DNA from: Theobroma cacao
Taxonomy: Eukaryota; Streptophyta; Magnoliopsida; Malvales; Malvaceae
Length of the DNA: 64,000 nt
Direction: 5' to 3'
Assembly: GCF_000208745.1 (NCBI RefSeq)
Contig: NC_030854.1
Span: 37,716,553 to 37,780,552 of the forward strand
The stretch's first letter is position 1, and the number at the start of each line of letters is the position of its first letter. The notes under the pieces are model-generated. The model was given only the letters and a program-made list of their open reading frames with translations, made no database searches and had not been told where the DNA came from. This document shows positions 10,517 through 25,500 of this stretch, piece by piece. The position numbers and the translations under genes were made by a program.

Positions 10517-13500
10517 CTAGTCAGGCTTGGTGTACTCCAGCAGCATATGGGGGGATCGATAGATACTAACTAGTGTCCAATAGAGGACCTCTTCCACCTC
10601 AAGCTCGCCCTCAGCTCTTGCTGCATATATATCTTCACATATTGCCAGCAACCTGAGTGAACCAACACCAATATGTCAGCTTGTTTCAACGTCAATGTTG
10701 GAACAGAATTAAAAGCCCCAGGGCTTTTGTCAGTGTCAAGCTTCAGCGGCATTGTTTTTGTTTCAGACATGAACTTGCATGTATTACCTGTCACAAGAGG
10801 GGAGGTTCTCAAATTGTATTCTCATTCTCAGATCAGAGCATTGTAGCCTGATGAAACGGCCAACAGCTAACACAAAGGTTATGTACAGACCCCATATGCT
10901 GAATTTGCTTAGTGTGTCCCCGATGATTCCCTCTGACCAAACAAACATATGTAGAAGGGGAATCAATTGACGTAAAAAGGAGAAAAGATAGTGCAACGTT
11001 ATGATCACTCTTTTGGAACTTACGTGGTGTTTCTTCAGATACAATGATGGCCATTGGTCCTGCAAACTCACCACAGCCTGTTCCATCCGAGGCACCAAGA
11101 TCATAAAAAGACCACCATTCTGGATTCCCACGGTTGAGAACCAGATCCCCACTTATCAGATCTACCTGTAAAATGTACTTTGTTTAACGTTGTCTCCACA
11201 GACGAATAGCATAGCATATGAATCTAACTGACAAGATTTGCAAAACAAGGTATTGAAAATGACATACCGCCTGTTCGAGAAACCGAACATCACCAGAGCC
11301 AGTAACCCGGAAGTATCTTGGATAGATGTTAAACATCCTAAAACTATTGGCAGTACCATTAAGAACTCGCATCACTTCTGCTGATTGAGGAAGATCCTGA
11401 TCTGCAACAAGCAATTCATGTTTCACGACCTCCTTCCCTCTAGGTCTATCTCTTGTGAATTGCCAGGAGAAAACAATGTTCATGCTCCACCCTAGAGATT
11501 TGATGTATCTGGCCTGCACCACTGGGGGAACAAGCCACAGGTTGCTTGCATCAGGTTGGCAGCATATGAGTTGAATGTCCACTTCATTGTAATTATCTAA
11601 GTAACCTTGAGGATCAAGATCAATATGCCGTTTTACTTCATTCCATGAGATCTTTTCGCACAAAGTGGTCTCAAACAAGGTAAGCCTTCCACTATTTGTC
11701 TTTATATCAATCCGAACACTGGCTTCTCTAATGGGGTTTGCAATATTTGTAGGGTTACCGCTACTGTACATCTGTCAAAACACAACCCCGGCCCCCCAAC
11801 AATATATAGTTCAGTGGGTGATGCTGGGGAGTTTTTCCAGCAAATCTAGAATTTGCTTCAGAACTTCAAAAGCTAGAATTGACTTTGAGAATTCTTACCA
11901 GAATAGGGGCCCATATCACACATATCAGTATGAAGAACAAGCATATGCCATTGCAAAACTTGGTCATTTTTGTCTGCCTTTGCCCTTGTTGGTGTTTAGC
12001 TCTATTTAGATCTGCATCACATTTGACAAGAAACAAGCTTCCATGGATATCCTCCAACTAGAGAGAAAGTAAATATTAGATCCAAAAGTAATGAAGCTTG
12101 CAAGTTTTGTGAAGGAAAAACAACTGGATTTCAGGAAAAGGAACTTGTAAGTATGAGTGTGCTTCATGTATGTAGCAGAAAGTTGCTAGGTGGTCTGGAC
12201 TTACCTTCAACCAATCATACATGGTCAACGATGTAGTTGTGCAAGACCAATCAAGTACACATCGAAGTTCATAAAGGAATGGCAGAGCACGATAAATTCG
12301 GAAACCCAAGAAGTTAGTCTGAGAAATGCTACTTGTTAAAAATTGCCTATACAAATTGCTTTCATGTGGAATCCCAAAGCGAATTTGTATGGCCTGCAGA
12401 GCCAGGGAGATCAACTTCATGAGGTAAATAGCGCGGAGCGCAAACTTTCTAGCATGTTTGTCTGAAGGCTCCATGTGCCAAGCATAGTTTGTGATAGAGT
12501 ATGTGAAGAGGACAAGAGTGAAAAGATAGAAGATAACTTTCCCAGTGGCAAATGAGCAGAGGTAAATGATGCGATCGAGCACGATCAAGAAAAAAATAAC
12601 CTGCAATGTGGAAACAAATCTCTAAACTTTTAAATCATCAACTTACAGAAGGTTTAAAATGGAGAATTCTGGTATGATACAGAAGCATGTTTCACATACA
12701 GACTAAAGGGAAAGAGGGGTGCATTCCCATATGTTAATATCAAATGTTCATGCAGTTGATCGAACTGAGTGATACAAGCACCAGAAAAGAGTTCATTTTA
12801 AGCAATACATGATGTTTTCTGGATAGACATTTCTGTGTCATGTGATCATTTTTATAATTTAGATTCACAGTTACAAGACCACAACAAAAGTACATAGAAT
12901 GCTGTCATCATAGAATCCTAGACCTTATCCAGGAAATCAGATGCATGGTGATAGCTCCCACTTTTTTAATACTTACACATTCAACTGCTATGTAAAGTAG
13001 CAGGTCTTTAACTCTAGAAAATGGCTTAAAAAGGAACTTCAATTATAAAATTTTGATGAATGTGTCAAGAGAAAGAGGAATACCATTAAGATAAAGACAA
13101 ACTCCTTTGGAAATTGATCTTCATACTGATATACTTCAAGGAACTCACTGTTATTTTTTATAACTGATTGGTAGAAAATTGCCACCAAGAAGAAAACAAC
13201 CAAATCTGCACAAAAGACATAGGCATACAGATCTACATCTTTCTTACCTCCACCAATTACAGAAAGTATCATGTAAGGGAACCCTATTTCTTTAAAAATA
13301 CCAGCATGGTAAGCCTCTAGAATCTCACTGGTTACATCAGCTGCTGGAGTTAGTGACCTTTGCCATTGTGGAAAGGAAGATTTCCTTGAAGGGGAGGCAT
13401 ATAACACCTCAAAAACAGCCAGAGCTACATTTACATTTTCTGGACTTCGTTCAATGCTTTGAACTCGAACTCTACTTGCCGGATAATTATTGAGGTTCTC

Positions 13501-16500
13501 CCTGCATCTTCTATCATGCATGATCTTCAGCAACTTGTTCATTTTTGATTCAATTGTCTCTGGTTGAATGCATTCCTCAGGTGGTAAGTTGACTCGCATA
13601 GATAGCTGCACAAAGTAAGGAGGAGTTTCTGCTCCCTGCGTTAGAGATTTCCAGTACCTGTAAGGGTTTCTAATCAACACTTCCATCACATTTCTTATAG
13701 GTAAAAGCAGTCCCTTTATTCTCTCAATGAAACCAAAATTGTATGCAGCCATTTCCTGGTAATCATTGTTTTTAGTAAAGCTGAACTCTGTTGCTACTGC
13801 CCATTCACCATCGCTGGCAGTTATGGCAGACTGTAAGAGAGTAAACAAATACACTAAAAAAAGAGGCCAGTGGCTGATCACAAAAGATGACATGATCTTG
13901 AGTGCAGGAAATCCCAACTCCTGAAGCAGTCTGGCTTCGAAAATCATCCCGCAATGTTGTATGATGATTTGATATAAGTATTGAAGCAAAATACACACCT
14001 CGGTGTAAATTAGAATAATAACCCAGAACATGTTGCTTGGACCAGTGTTTACACAGAGAGCATATAAGAAGAGAGCCGCAAGATAAACCATAGAAAGCAA
14101 GCTAAAATTCCATAGGAAAATCAGAATAAAGCAACAGTAACAAACAACATCATTATTTGATCTCATTTGGTCCCAAATATAGTGGAGTATGATCCTGATT
14201 TGTAGGCATGCAACATTAGACATGTTCCTCTCACTATCAGATTGTATGGAATGTGATTGTTCAATATGTTCACTGCCAAAATCCTGATTCTCTATCTCGT
14301 AATATACCTCATCATCTGAAGAATGCTCAGCTAAATCTGGTTTTCCATGTTCAATGTTCAGGAAGTTCACAAGATTCATGACTGCTATACTACCAAGAGA
14401 TTGCACATGTGAAACCCCATCACCTATCAGTTGAACTGCTGATATTAGTGGATTTCTCTTGGATTTGGATATTCCCTGAGGTCTTACATCAGAATTGAAG
14501 AACATGTTATCGTTAGTTGTGTCCTTCAGTTCAGTGATCTCAAAAAGCGAATCTGTTGACTGCTTTCTGGAGTCCACTGCAGACAGAACTCCAGTTCTTT
14601 CACTTCTAGGAGATTCATTTGTATCATGAGTAAATACCAAATCAAGGTTTAGAGTACGATCCTTTTTCTTGAAACCGGTATCCCTTTTGTCAGGGGTAGT
14701 CTGAGCCGGATTGAGATTTACAGAAGGGTTCCTTTGTCTATTATCTTTGCCTTTAGGAAAGGTGTTACCACAATTAGTGGTGCTCATGCTGTGAAGTTGG
14801 ATCTGCAAGTTGAGCATCTCTGATTTGATCTTTTCCACTTGTGAATTGCGTGTGCGCTTCGGCTCCTCAGATTTACGTATGTGTCGCAACTGTGCAGTCT
14901 TCCATGCAGCCCTCTTCTCCTGCTCACTCACTAAAGCACCAATCTGTTCGGCTTCAAGATAATTTGACACATAATCAAACTCCAAGGATGAAAACATGTA
15001 TGACTGAAGTGCAACCAGCATAAATATTACAATCTCAACAAGTGCAAATCTGGATGGTATTTGAAATCCATACTTATACAAGCCAATCACTTTGCTTATG
15101 TGATCTACCATTTCACATTTCCCTTCACAAAAATCACCCACAAGAGGAGACTGATATGCAAGAGAGAGGACAATTAGAGCAAAGTTGTAAATCCGCAAGA
15201 ATTTGAAGATGCTATTCTTCTTCTTTAGTATCTGAAGCCTTATTCGGAAGAAAACTAGAGCAAATCCAAGGTATCCAAGGTGAAGAATATCATACTCTAG
15301 GGTTCCCGTGATCAAAATCAAAGCAAGCACAAGATCCAGTAAATGACAATAACTGTAAAGCCTCAGGTAGTCAAGAAATGTCCACAAGACTTTTGTTTCA
15401 AATGAGAGATCACTCAGACCAGATGCATGTTTAGAATGAGACATCATTTGCTTATATGTCTGAAACTCTGAGAGACTGGACAAGCGATCAGCACGAAGTT
15501 TGAGACAAGAAAACATGAAAACCGCATAATAGCTGATAAGCATTCTGGGATCGTCTACTATGATTCCTGCAAAAAGTTTCATGAATGGTGGAGTCAATAT
15601 ATGGCAAAAGAAGCCATGCCAGTACATACAAACCCATGATGCTAAATAGTATGACCATTGAAGGTAACAAATTATAAGATAACCATGGTTGACTCCTAAC
15701 CATAAGCAGAAATTGCTTTATCTCATATAAAAGATTACTTCTGCTAGTATGTAAACTCTAATTAGGCCTTTGGAGCAATGCAATTACTCATTTTATATAT
15801 ACAAGATAAATAACTATCCTCTCTTATGATGCTTGAAACAGAAATTAAAACCACTATCAACTTGCTTGTGTTGAGGTTTAAAGCAGTTTATATATAAATG
15901 AAGTAGCTTTGCCTACTAACCCACTATGCAGAGCATTTCATAGGAGAGATACCTAGCCAGCAATTTTTGCAGTAGTCAAAGTGAAGATCAGAGCTTCTCC
16001 AACAGTCATTGCAAAGCACTTCAGCCTTAGCCGGAGAAAGATGCTTCCAAGAAGTCAGATTCAACCAAATCGCCAAGTACTCGAGGGTGAAAACAGAAGC
16101 AAACAAGAAAACAAACATTGGCCATACTTTACGTATGAACTGCCGATTTAAAAGAACACAAGCAGCAAGTGATGCAATATAAAGCAAAGAAATAGCATTC
16201 AGCACAGCAAAGCTGGCAAGAAGCAAAGCAATCATGTTAATCTCAAGGCCAAAGATACTAAACATATTCTCTATCCAGAACTTCAAATATATTTTCAGGC
16301 TAGCCTTCTGCATTGCCAGCCTCTCCTTTCTCAAGACATGAATTTGCCTTCTATTCCACTTATGGTTATCTTTGGAACTTTCCTGTAAGCACCTGTTTGA
16401 TTGGTTTTTGCTTTTATAGCCTCCTATGGGATCCATACCTTGAGAAAAGCTGGTTTTAAGAGATGGCCATGAATGGCTTCTTGCTTTATACTTTTTTCCT

Positions 16501-19500
16501 AATAGTGGATTGGCATCTAAACCTTTTCTTTCTCCGGTAAAAATGGTGGCTTTGTTTGGAGCTATTTCTGATGACATAAACAAAGCACAAGGGTCCTTCC
16601 ACCATTCTCCATTTTCAAAGTTGCGGGGCATCTTTTCCAACCAACGAGAGACATTGTACTGCATAATACATGCAACAATAACCAGCACTTTTCCTCTCAA
16701 GCCTGATTCTACACCCAAGAAACCAGGTTTGTACACCTGCAAGCCCAGGAAAAATGAAACAGAAGAGTGCTTTTGACCAGGGAACATCTCAGCCCTGTAA
16801 CCCCACATCTGGAAAGGATACTCAAACATCACAAGCAATGCTGAGTAAACCAGAAAGAGCTGCGAAGGGATGTGAGAAGCTTTTGGTGCAATTGAACAAA
16901 TGACTAATCCGAAAAGGTAGGAAAACCCAAATGCACTAATTGGAGACAAAGATGCATAAACTATGGCAAGATATAGTATCTTTTCACTGTGCCAAATTAG
17001 AAGACGCTTGAGAAAAGTAAAAGCTCCAGTTTCTGGCACATCATCCCTTAGTTTGAAGTATTTGCTCTGCCTCCTCTCATAACTGTATAGTTGCATCACA
17101 ATTAACACAGCTAAGGACTCCCAAATGTTTTTCAACATTGAAGCCTCTGGGTTATAACCAAAGGCAGAAGAAAGATCAACCATCCTGGACAACCATTGCC
17201 GAAGCCAAGGGAACACACATAACCCATATATGAACAAAAACACTGCAACAGCATAAATTTTCAGGGGTAGCCAAAGGTGCTTTACTGTCTTCCCTGCAAG
17301 TTGTCTTCCAGTCATCCACAGTAAAAGGAAGAACAGGTAACCAGATGAAGAATAGTTAGGTGTTACTAAGTAAACTGTGAGAAGGATTGTGAGAAGGACA
17401 ATGTAAGTTCCACATGATCGATACAGTGATAGAAACTTCTCACCAATTGCATTCAGATATGATCCTATTATTCTTTCTGTAAGATCAAACAAAAATGCAA
17501 CCAATAAGATCCTTAATAATTTTATTCCAGTTATTATGATCAAAACAGAAATATGTAACTTGCTGTGTATGTGTGTGAAGGAGATTCAAGGCACTTATAT
17601 TCATGGCAGAGAGAAGATCAAAGCATGCATTGTCAGATATCTTCAACCTTGGATGAGTAATACCATGAGAAAAATTAGTTTCCTGGCTCTCCCCTGAGGC
17701 TCTAGTATAAACTGACAAAATAACAGATTTGAGCAAACCAGCTCTCAAGATGCTAAACCCAATTGGAGGCCAAGGAGTGTGTTGAACGATTGCTGAAAAC
17801 GAGAGCAACATTTCAAACCCGTGATTATGAATGGCAGAAAAGCATGCAAGCACAGCTATCTTCAGTAAGTCCCCAGAATTAGCATGAGTAAAGGAACCTA
17901 CAGCATATCATCATCAAATATTGATATGTATTAATAAATTATCCCTATGTACCCATCATTGACCATAAACATTAAAATTATAAAGGAAATCTATGAATTT
18001 AAGTATTTCTCCAAAAGAAACAACTTGCTTGTACACATAAATAGATAAGGAAAGAGCCTAATACACCTACCTAGTTGTGAGAGAATTCTTACAGCAATTG
18101 AGTCTTTCTTCTCCATGGCAGTGGAGAGCAGATTAAGCTGAAGAGCATATAATAGTGTGAAATGTGCCTCACATAAAAGAAGTAGGCATTGCCTTATTTT
18201 CCTTCCAACAGTGTGGCTTAATAGAAATATCAAGAAAAAAGCCACTGAAATATAAAGCAGAAAGGTCATAGTTAGTATAACTATATTCTTTTCTAATAAA
18301 ATTGCAGAGTGAGAAAATATGGTGACTCAACTTACTATATAAGGCATGAATGAGGCCAGGTTTTAATGCAATAAGAAACAATAGCAACAGTGCGAGAGCA
18401 CGAGAAGTTTTGCGCAGTCCCCATACTATTGTAGCTACAATCAGTACATTTGTTTCTTCTCTCTCTGAAATGGAAGAACCAATGTGAAACTATTGTTGGG
18501 AACATTCATAAGAAGCAGATGCAAGAAGAGGATTTAACCTTGTGCTGAAAACTAAAACAAGAAGCATAATAACAAGCAACAGTGAAGAATAATTTAGTAG
18601 CGAAAGATGTAATAAGAGGGTTAAGAAATTATAGCTACCAGGTAACATTGGCAGGTAAACATGGCAGCTGACATTTTAAGCTAATATAAGCAAAGAGTTC
18701 AACCGTTTGATAGTCCAAGAAAAGGAGACTTGAAATGGAAGAAAGATCTAGGATGCATTTTATTTCATAGAAAGATGTCAAAGACAGACATTTTCACCTT
18801 AATTAAAACAGATTATGCCATGCTTTAAGTAAAAGAATCCTAGGTAGGAATCAATAGACTTTGTGGTTTCCTCACCATCTAAAGTGGAATCATCACTTGA
18901 AGATGGCCCATCCCTGTCAGACAAGTACAGGACAACAGAATTGTTCACAAGATTACTCAAAGCAACAAGAACCCCTAGGATAAATTGTGCCAGTAGATAA
19001 AATCCTGGGATAGGATAGTGCCATAAGCCAATAGTTTCCCAAATCTCCATGTCCTGCAATCATTTTTTCCCAAACACCTTATGTCAAAGATTATATGATT
19101 ATATCAAATGCAGTCAGAGAATACAAGCAAGAATACTACCTGCCACTCTTCCTTATTAAGAACAGTGAAAGCTATGTTGAAGATGTATGTGCTAACAGCC
19201 CACAAGAGAATGAAAACAAGGAGCAAGCCATTTAACCGGTGCAAGTGATACATGGAGGGGAAGACATATAGAACATAGCCAACATATGCTAGAAGTCCAA
19301 ATGCACAGAGACTTGCAAAGTGGAAACTCCAAAAAGACAGAGCAAGCAAGGAAATCTGCCATATTCAACATTGAATACTCTTAAGAACACATAATCCAAA
19401 TTCTGCTGGTACATTTTGCAACTACAAGCAAGACAAAAACAACCTCCACAAAGTTACTAAACTCTGTCCAAATGAATTCTATATAGAAGAAATTACAAAA

Positions 19501-22500
19501 AGGTTTGAAACAACTCTATGATCTGTCACACTCTCTAAATACATTTACAGGCAAACATTACTAATGACCCTGTTATCCACTGATGTCTTCTATAGCTGGT
19601 AATGGTTGAAACAAAAACAGTTCTCATGGGACTCACCCCTACATACAGGAAGATAATACATAAATGAGGAAAGTTCTATAAGAGAAAAGAAATATTGCAG
19701 TACAGTACTTACTGGAAAACCATAAGTAAAGAAGTTAATGCCAAATGTCCGTAAGATTGGTCTTCTCAACAAAATATTAGTGTGCCTAACCCCAGATCTG
19801 CAAAGCATTAGCCAGAGAGAGAGTTAAAACTACGCATTTTAGTGTATTTCATGAGATGCACAGAAGTTTTGGTTAACCAATCAAATGTTATGTAATGGTA
19901 AATATCAAAACAACTTTCTTATGGTTCTGGATATCATGCTGAATATCAAACTCATGAATACAAGGTGTGCATGGTTTGACATTTTTTTGTTTCTGAAAAC
20001 TTCAAAACCAAAACCAACCACAATGTGTTTAACAAATCAAACCAAACTGGTAAGTTAGTCTAGATTGGATAACCACCCGCTTCAAATACCTTGATTCACG
20101 AATAAAAAACGAATGCTTTGAAGGAAGAAGTTGCTCAGTCAAGCTGCTTGCTCTTGTGGACATGATGAAATCCATTTCTATAAGATCACATCTAATCCAA
20201 GATAGCTGCCAAATTAAATAGAGAATTACAGAAATGAATAACTTATATCTACAGTTAAGAAAATGACAATCAAGGTCATAGATCAATAATGAAACACAAT
20301 GGACACAATAGCTCCGAAGTTCAGCACCAAGTTATACTCACAATGATGTAAAAGAGTAGAAGAGAAAGACCAGAACAAACTTCTGACCACTCTGACTTGG
20401 CAGATATCTTATAGAGTCCAATGAAATCAGCTAGCCACTGAAAGATCCCAGAAAACTCCATGGGAAGTTGGTATACATAAAGCAAGATGATGTTCAAGCC
20501 CGCATACAACAGAAGATACCTCCAAGACCTTGCAAACCAGACAGCAAAAGGTTACTAAGTGAACCAGATAACATTAAGTATATAATCTGATCAGCCAACT
20601 ATAGGAGTTATAACATACTTACCTGAAAAGCCCAAGAAAATTGCTTGTTAAAGACCAATCAACAAGTCCAATACTACTACAGATGAAAAATGGTAAAGAA
20701 GCCCAAGAGGGATGACTAATTCCCACAACAAGCTGTACAGCAGGTAACAATAAGCAGCATAAAACCCTGAGATGGGAACCTTTCAGGAAAAGAAACAAGA
20801 AAGAGAACTTCAAGTCAAAATCTAAGGCATATGTAATTATATATAGGAATGGGAGACATCAAGCTGTAACTCAACAACATCAAATTACTCCAAACATGGT
20901 TGAAGAACTCAAGTGATATAAGATAAAAAAGCAAGTAAACTTCGAATGTTTTGACTAACTCAAACCAAACAATACCTATCAACTTTCTTAATGAGAAAAC
21001 TGGATTGAACTAAAATTCAAGATTTACTTAAGACAATCATACACTAAAATTAACCATATTAGTAAAGCGTTCATTACACAATGGACCATCCAAGAAGAAA
21101 GCATTAAGTTTTGATCCTTTCAATATCAAACAAGAGGGCTTCTGGTACAAAATCCTTAGGTTTAGTTCCAAGGTCTAGCACTTGCTTCAGATGATTTTCT
21201 ATGAACAAATTGATGATCTATTAAACTAGTATGCATATATACCAATTACCAACCAAACTGCATTTGTTTTCATATTTTTCTTTTTGAAAGAAAGGAAGGG
21301 TAAATCCAAAAGTGTATGAATTCATAAACAGAAAACAAAAAGGAAGTAATAAGAGAATTAGTAAGATGGTAATACGAATGGTGTACCTATATGTAAGATA
21401 AAGGAATATAGATGCCCCCAAAAAGAAACTCTCTTTGGATCCATGCCATATCTACTACCATAGATTTCATATAAAGCAACAAAAGCTGCTAGTACTTGTA
21501 CTACCAAGAAATATGTTACAGATGGAAAGGTCCAAGACTGATCTCTGCAAAATCATCCCATTTTAATGTGTAAATTATAGAGAAAACGGAACAGAAAGTA
21601 TACTTCATGCATTAGATTTTACCTTAGGAAACCGATTAGCCTTGCCCATTGAGCATCAGAAATGCTCCACTGGTCTTCTTTCATGACCCAAACAATGTGA
21701 AATATGGCGTGTGATAGAACAGTTAGCAAGGAAAAGATAAGGGTATACCATGATAATGGAGATTGCCTTTGGAACCGAAAACCTATCACACAACAAAAAT
21801 ACTTAGAAATTCTAGTCTTAGAGATTGAAAATGATTCTGAATCAGAGGGGGGCAAAGATTGTACAAATGAAAAACACTGCTGTGCTTCACGCTAAAAATC
21901 CTTCTGAACAACTATCTGTGCTCTTTTGTTAGTCATTTATGACATGAATCAAAATGTACTGAAGAACTAATCAAATTATTAAAGTACTCTAATCAAGAAT
22001 AGGACTCGAAATTTCTTTCTTATGAACTATTCCAACCGTTGACAATATTGAAATGGAAAACGTCAAAAATCAAGATGAAGAGAGAATGTATGGCAAACAG
22101 AAAGACAAGTTGAAGTATTGACAATTGCCAAGGTTAACCATGGTTGCTTTTAGAAATTGAAAGGAACACAGTTACTTCCAGAAATGAATTCCTGATTAAG
22201 CCCGATATACAAATAAATACTAACAACTCAGGCTTTGTATCTCTCGCCTCACATGCAAGCAGAAGCCCTCCTTCCCCACAAACAATAGGATTTAAGTAGT
22301 CTCAGAAAAGGAAGAAATAAACCTTCGTGCTGCAAACTTTTGCAGACAAAATTGTCATGATTAACAATAGAAGACAGAAATAAACTGCTAGACTGCTTAC
22401 CAATTTTTGGAGCTGCATACTGAATGAAGAGAAAGGCTAACAGATCAACCAGAGATATCAAACTCCAATTTAGCAAAGCAGCTGCCACAAGAAAATGAAC

Positions 22501-22768
22501 ACAGTTCACAGTTTTTATCTTTTGTTTTTGTTTATTTACTGCTCAAACATTTGGCTGGGTTTCTCTTAGCTAATCCTTTTCACTTACAGATGGAAACATT
22601 TTGCTGCTTTCATTATCTTAAAAATGGAATTGTCAATAAGAAAAACAAACCCACATTAAATTTCTCTGACAAGAATGAAAAAATTGCTATGAGAACTCGA
22701 GTGGTGCATGCATGCAAACCTGTCAAAAGAAGCAGAGGCAATACAAATCCACTGAGGAACTTCCCCAT
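10517..22768 (-). CDS. PIEZO1: PIEZO mechanosensitive cation channel, complete
   Basis: Twenty-one coding exons: 22768-22720, 22481-22401, 21782-21623, 21544-21387, 20779-20623, 20528-20342, 20205-20090, 19797-19713, 19355-19140, 19053-18876, 18464-18336, 18244-18071, 17897-17664, 17476-15953, 15566-13084, 12600-12205, 12057-11899, 11771-11268, 11165-11024, 10932-10788 and 10652-10517. They sum to 7413 bases (2470 residues), close to plant PIEZO length, with every junction in phase. The protein is a long series of hydrophobic segments forming the blade repeats. Hallmarks are WESLAVLIVMQLYSYERRQS, FPYQ/FPFQ-type helix ends, a charged linker around residues 1230-1450, and a C-terminal pore module (about 1977-2470) with PFLYELRCVLDW and the WFSF/PEWWSF cap region. 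Plant PIEZOs are reported at the vacuolar membrane and in root and pollen-tube mechanosensing. No frameshift or stop was found. Confidence 0.96.
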
Positions 22769-25500
22769 ACTAACCCCTCGTTTGAACCACAAATATTATC
22801 CTCACTGCAGTTTCACCATAGCTGAAATCCGGAACTCAGCAGTGCAAATATTGAATCTATTGACACCCAAAAGCTTCATTGAGTAGATATAAGATAACCC
22901 ATTTTCACAAAACATCTCTCAAACACCAAATAAACCAATGCAGAAGCAAGAATCTTCAACAGAATAGGACTTTTCTCTTTCGTATTTTTCCCTCTGGCGT
23001 AGATGGGGTCTCTTTCCAGAATTCAGAACTTTACTTAAACCAAAACTGGATTTTGATTAATTGATCTCAGATTCAGCCTGCCTAACCATGTTTCTCGCTT
23101 TACATAACAAGGTGAAAATTTTGTTTGCACTTTGCACATTTCTAATTTGTTGGTCTTATGTTTCCAAAATACTAGGTAACAGAATTCCTGCTCCTCGTAC
23201 ATATTATATGGGTACTTTTGGGATGACAAATATTTTAATGTACTTTTTCAGTTTCCTTGTTTAGTGGTACTATGATTTGTAAGGACCCACAAAATCAATG
23301 TCACATGAGGTGGATTTGGAAGTACCCTTTTGCCCTCCATCCATTTAAATGGACCAGTGGAAGCTGTCTCTCCTTAACTTTGTGGTCTTTCCACCTATCA
23401 GCATGGCATTGGCGGAGAAGTGATGTCAACTCACAGCAAAAGGAAAAGCTGATGGGTATTGGTTAGACTTACTATTCGTGTTAACGTGTTATAAAAATAT
23501 CAGATACGATTAAATATGAAATATATTAAGATTAAATATAAATATGATATATTTAATATTTATATTTTAAAATTAAAATATATATATGTATATATTTAAT
23601 ACACGTATAACATAATACGATACGATAAACACGTTTATTAAACGTATTAATATGCGACACGACACGATTAATAACATGTTTAATATGATTAACATATTTA
23701 CCACGATTAAATAAAAATATTTATAATTAAATATAATTTTATTATTTAAATTTAAAATCTATAATTATAAAAATAATTATAACAAAACAAAAATTATAAT
23801 AATATCAAATAATCATCAAAAGCTAAAAATTAGGATTGAGCATGTATAATTACATTATACTCTTTATAAAATTAAAAAAAAACTTATTAAAATAATTATT
23901 TAAAATTATTTATATAAGATTAAAAAAAATTTTAACTATTAATTTTTAAAAAGTTAATAAATATGTCACGTATACACGTTTAAACGCGATAACACGATTA
24001 AATACGATAACAAGATTAAGTAAACATGTTTAAATGTGTTTTAAATGTGTTTGAAACGTGTTTGTTGTGTCTAATATGTTAAGATATGAAAATTTTTGTA
24101 TCTTAATGTGTCATATATAATTAAACATGAAATATGTTAAGATTAAACTTAAAATTTATTTAATCTATATTTTCTTGTATCGTGTTAACGTGTTATATTT
24201 AAAATTGTCAAATTTAATATTGACATATTTCCTTAGCATTGGTGTGAAAAGTAAAAACTGCTTTGAGCCACCAATATTTTTTTGGTCAAAGGTGTATGAA
24301 TTCTTGCTCTAAGAAAGGGGAAATTTTCTCATTGTTTTTTCCACACATGGATGATATAAACCACAAGTCAAAATGGAAAAAGCTTTCTCTCTTTGCTTTT
24401 ACGGGCAAAAGACTCCTTCCCCTTCTTTCTTCCTTTCCTTGAGGCCCGCCGTGCCAGCCTAGGTGGCCAACAGGGAAACAGGTTTGACATGTCAAAATTG
24501 ATAGTACAGCAATAGGATATGCATCTCCATCCTGATCCAATCTTTGTCAGAGCTGTAAGATTCAAGCAAATCCTTAAAACAGTTGTTGCCAGCCAAGTTC
24601 TAGTTAAATTGATCCCAAAATTAAAAGAAAAAGGTATAAAAAGCACAATTAATTTCCCCTCATTTTTCAATTTATTTGAACCTTGGGTATGCAATAGGAA
24701 AATGCATACAACAGTTTAACTCTGAACCCATTACAGAGTTGAATCAAGAAAAACCAAAAGGGTCTAGAAAATTGCCAAGAAATAAATTGTAAAATAGCAA
24801 TAACATTAGTAAGTATTTTCTTTTCCCATCACAAAGAAGTTTGAAGCTTGAAATTTGGCATGGATGTCATCAACTGTTCAAACAAGTCGGTGAATACTTT
24901 TGGAATTCCACTCATTAACACGTTTTGATGAAACTATGAAAAGACTAATTAATTGATGTATATGTCTTTTATTGTATTCGTGTTGTGAATATGATGATCA
25001 CTTCAAAATTTAATATGCATGTGATTGCATTCAATCCTTGTCTGCTTAACAAATCTAAATCTACATTATATTTTTTGGGTTTGGATCTAAATCTATATAG
25101 CTATCTTGAAATTGGGTCTTAAATATATAAAGAGAAATATAGAATAAAAAGTTCGTAAATGGAGGAAAGTGCCAATAAAACTAAGAAATACATTTGATGA
25201 AAAGGGTAAAGAAATCCCAAGTTCCCCGTAGAACTGTTGAAATGTGAAAACAAAGAAAGACGAATGGAATCTTATTCCCATAATTTAAGATAAAGAAAGA
25301 GATTTCTTGGAGAAAAGCTCACCAAGCAAAGCACGATAAATAGGAGGAACATTAAAGCCTTTTTTACTCTATCCAACATTCTTTGAGTTTCTACCCAATC
25401 CCAAATTCCCACCTTTGCCAACTTCAAGAAATCGAGTTTACTATACCAAAACCTTTGTTGTTTATACCAGAAAAAACCCACCAAGAAAGGAAAGAAAGAA
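22769..25500. other. Divergent intergenic region between PIEZO and AT74-like
   Basis: Serves as upstream region for both flanking genes. It contains a strongly AT-rich, repeat-like stretch at about 23470-24230. The rest shows no coding signal; frames on either strand lack homology and splice support. Confidence 0.6.
23470..24230. repeat. AT-rich block with dispersed ACACG/CGTGT motifs, possible degraded transposon
   Basis: Both ends carry CGTGTTAACGTGTTAT, itself partly palindromic. Between them ACACG and CGTTTA-type motifs recur in both orientations in an otherwise nearly pure A/T sequence (for example around 23620-23690 and 23965-24065). ATTAAATATGAAATAT-like words near 23510 recur near 24125. 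This suggests an old non-autonomous DNA element, but no clear target duplication was found. Confidence 0.4.

Noticed and set aside
10784..11152. 122-codon minus-strand open frame
   Set aside because: It overlaps two PIEZO exons partly in another frame and reads through the intron. The phase-consistent spliced model explains the region better.
13805..13996. Minus-strand frame inside PIEZO exon 15
   Set aside because: A shadow of the large coding exon in another frame.
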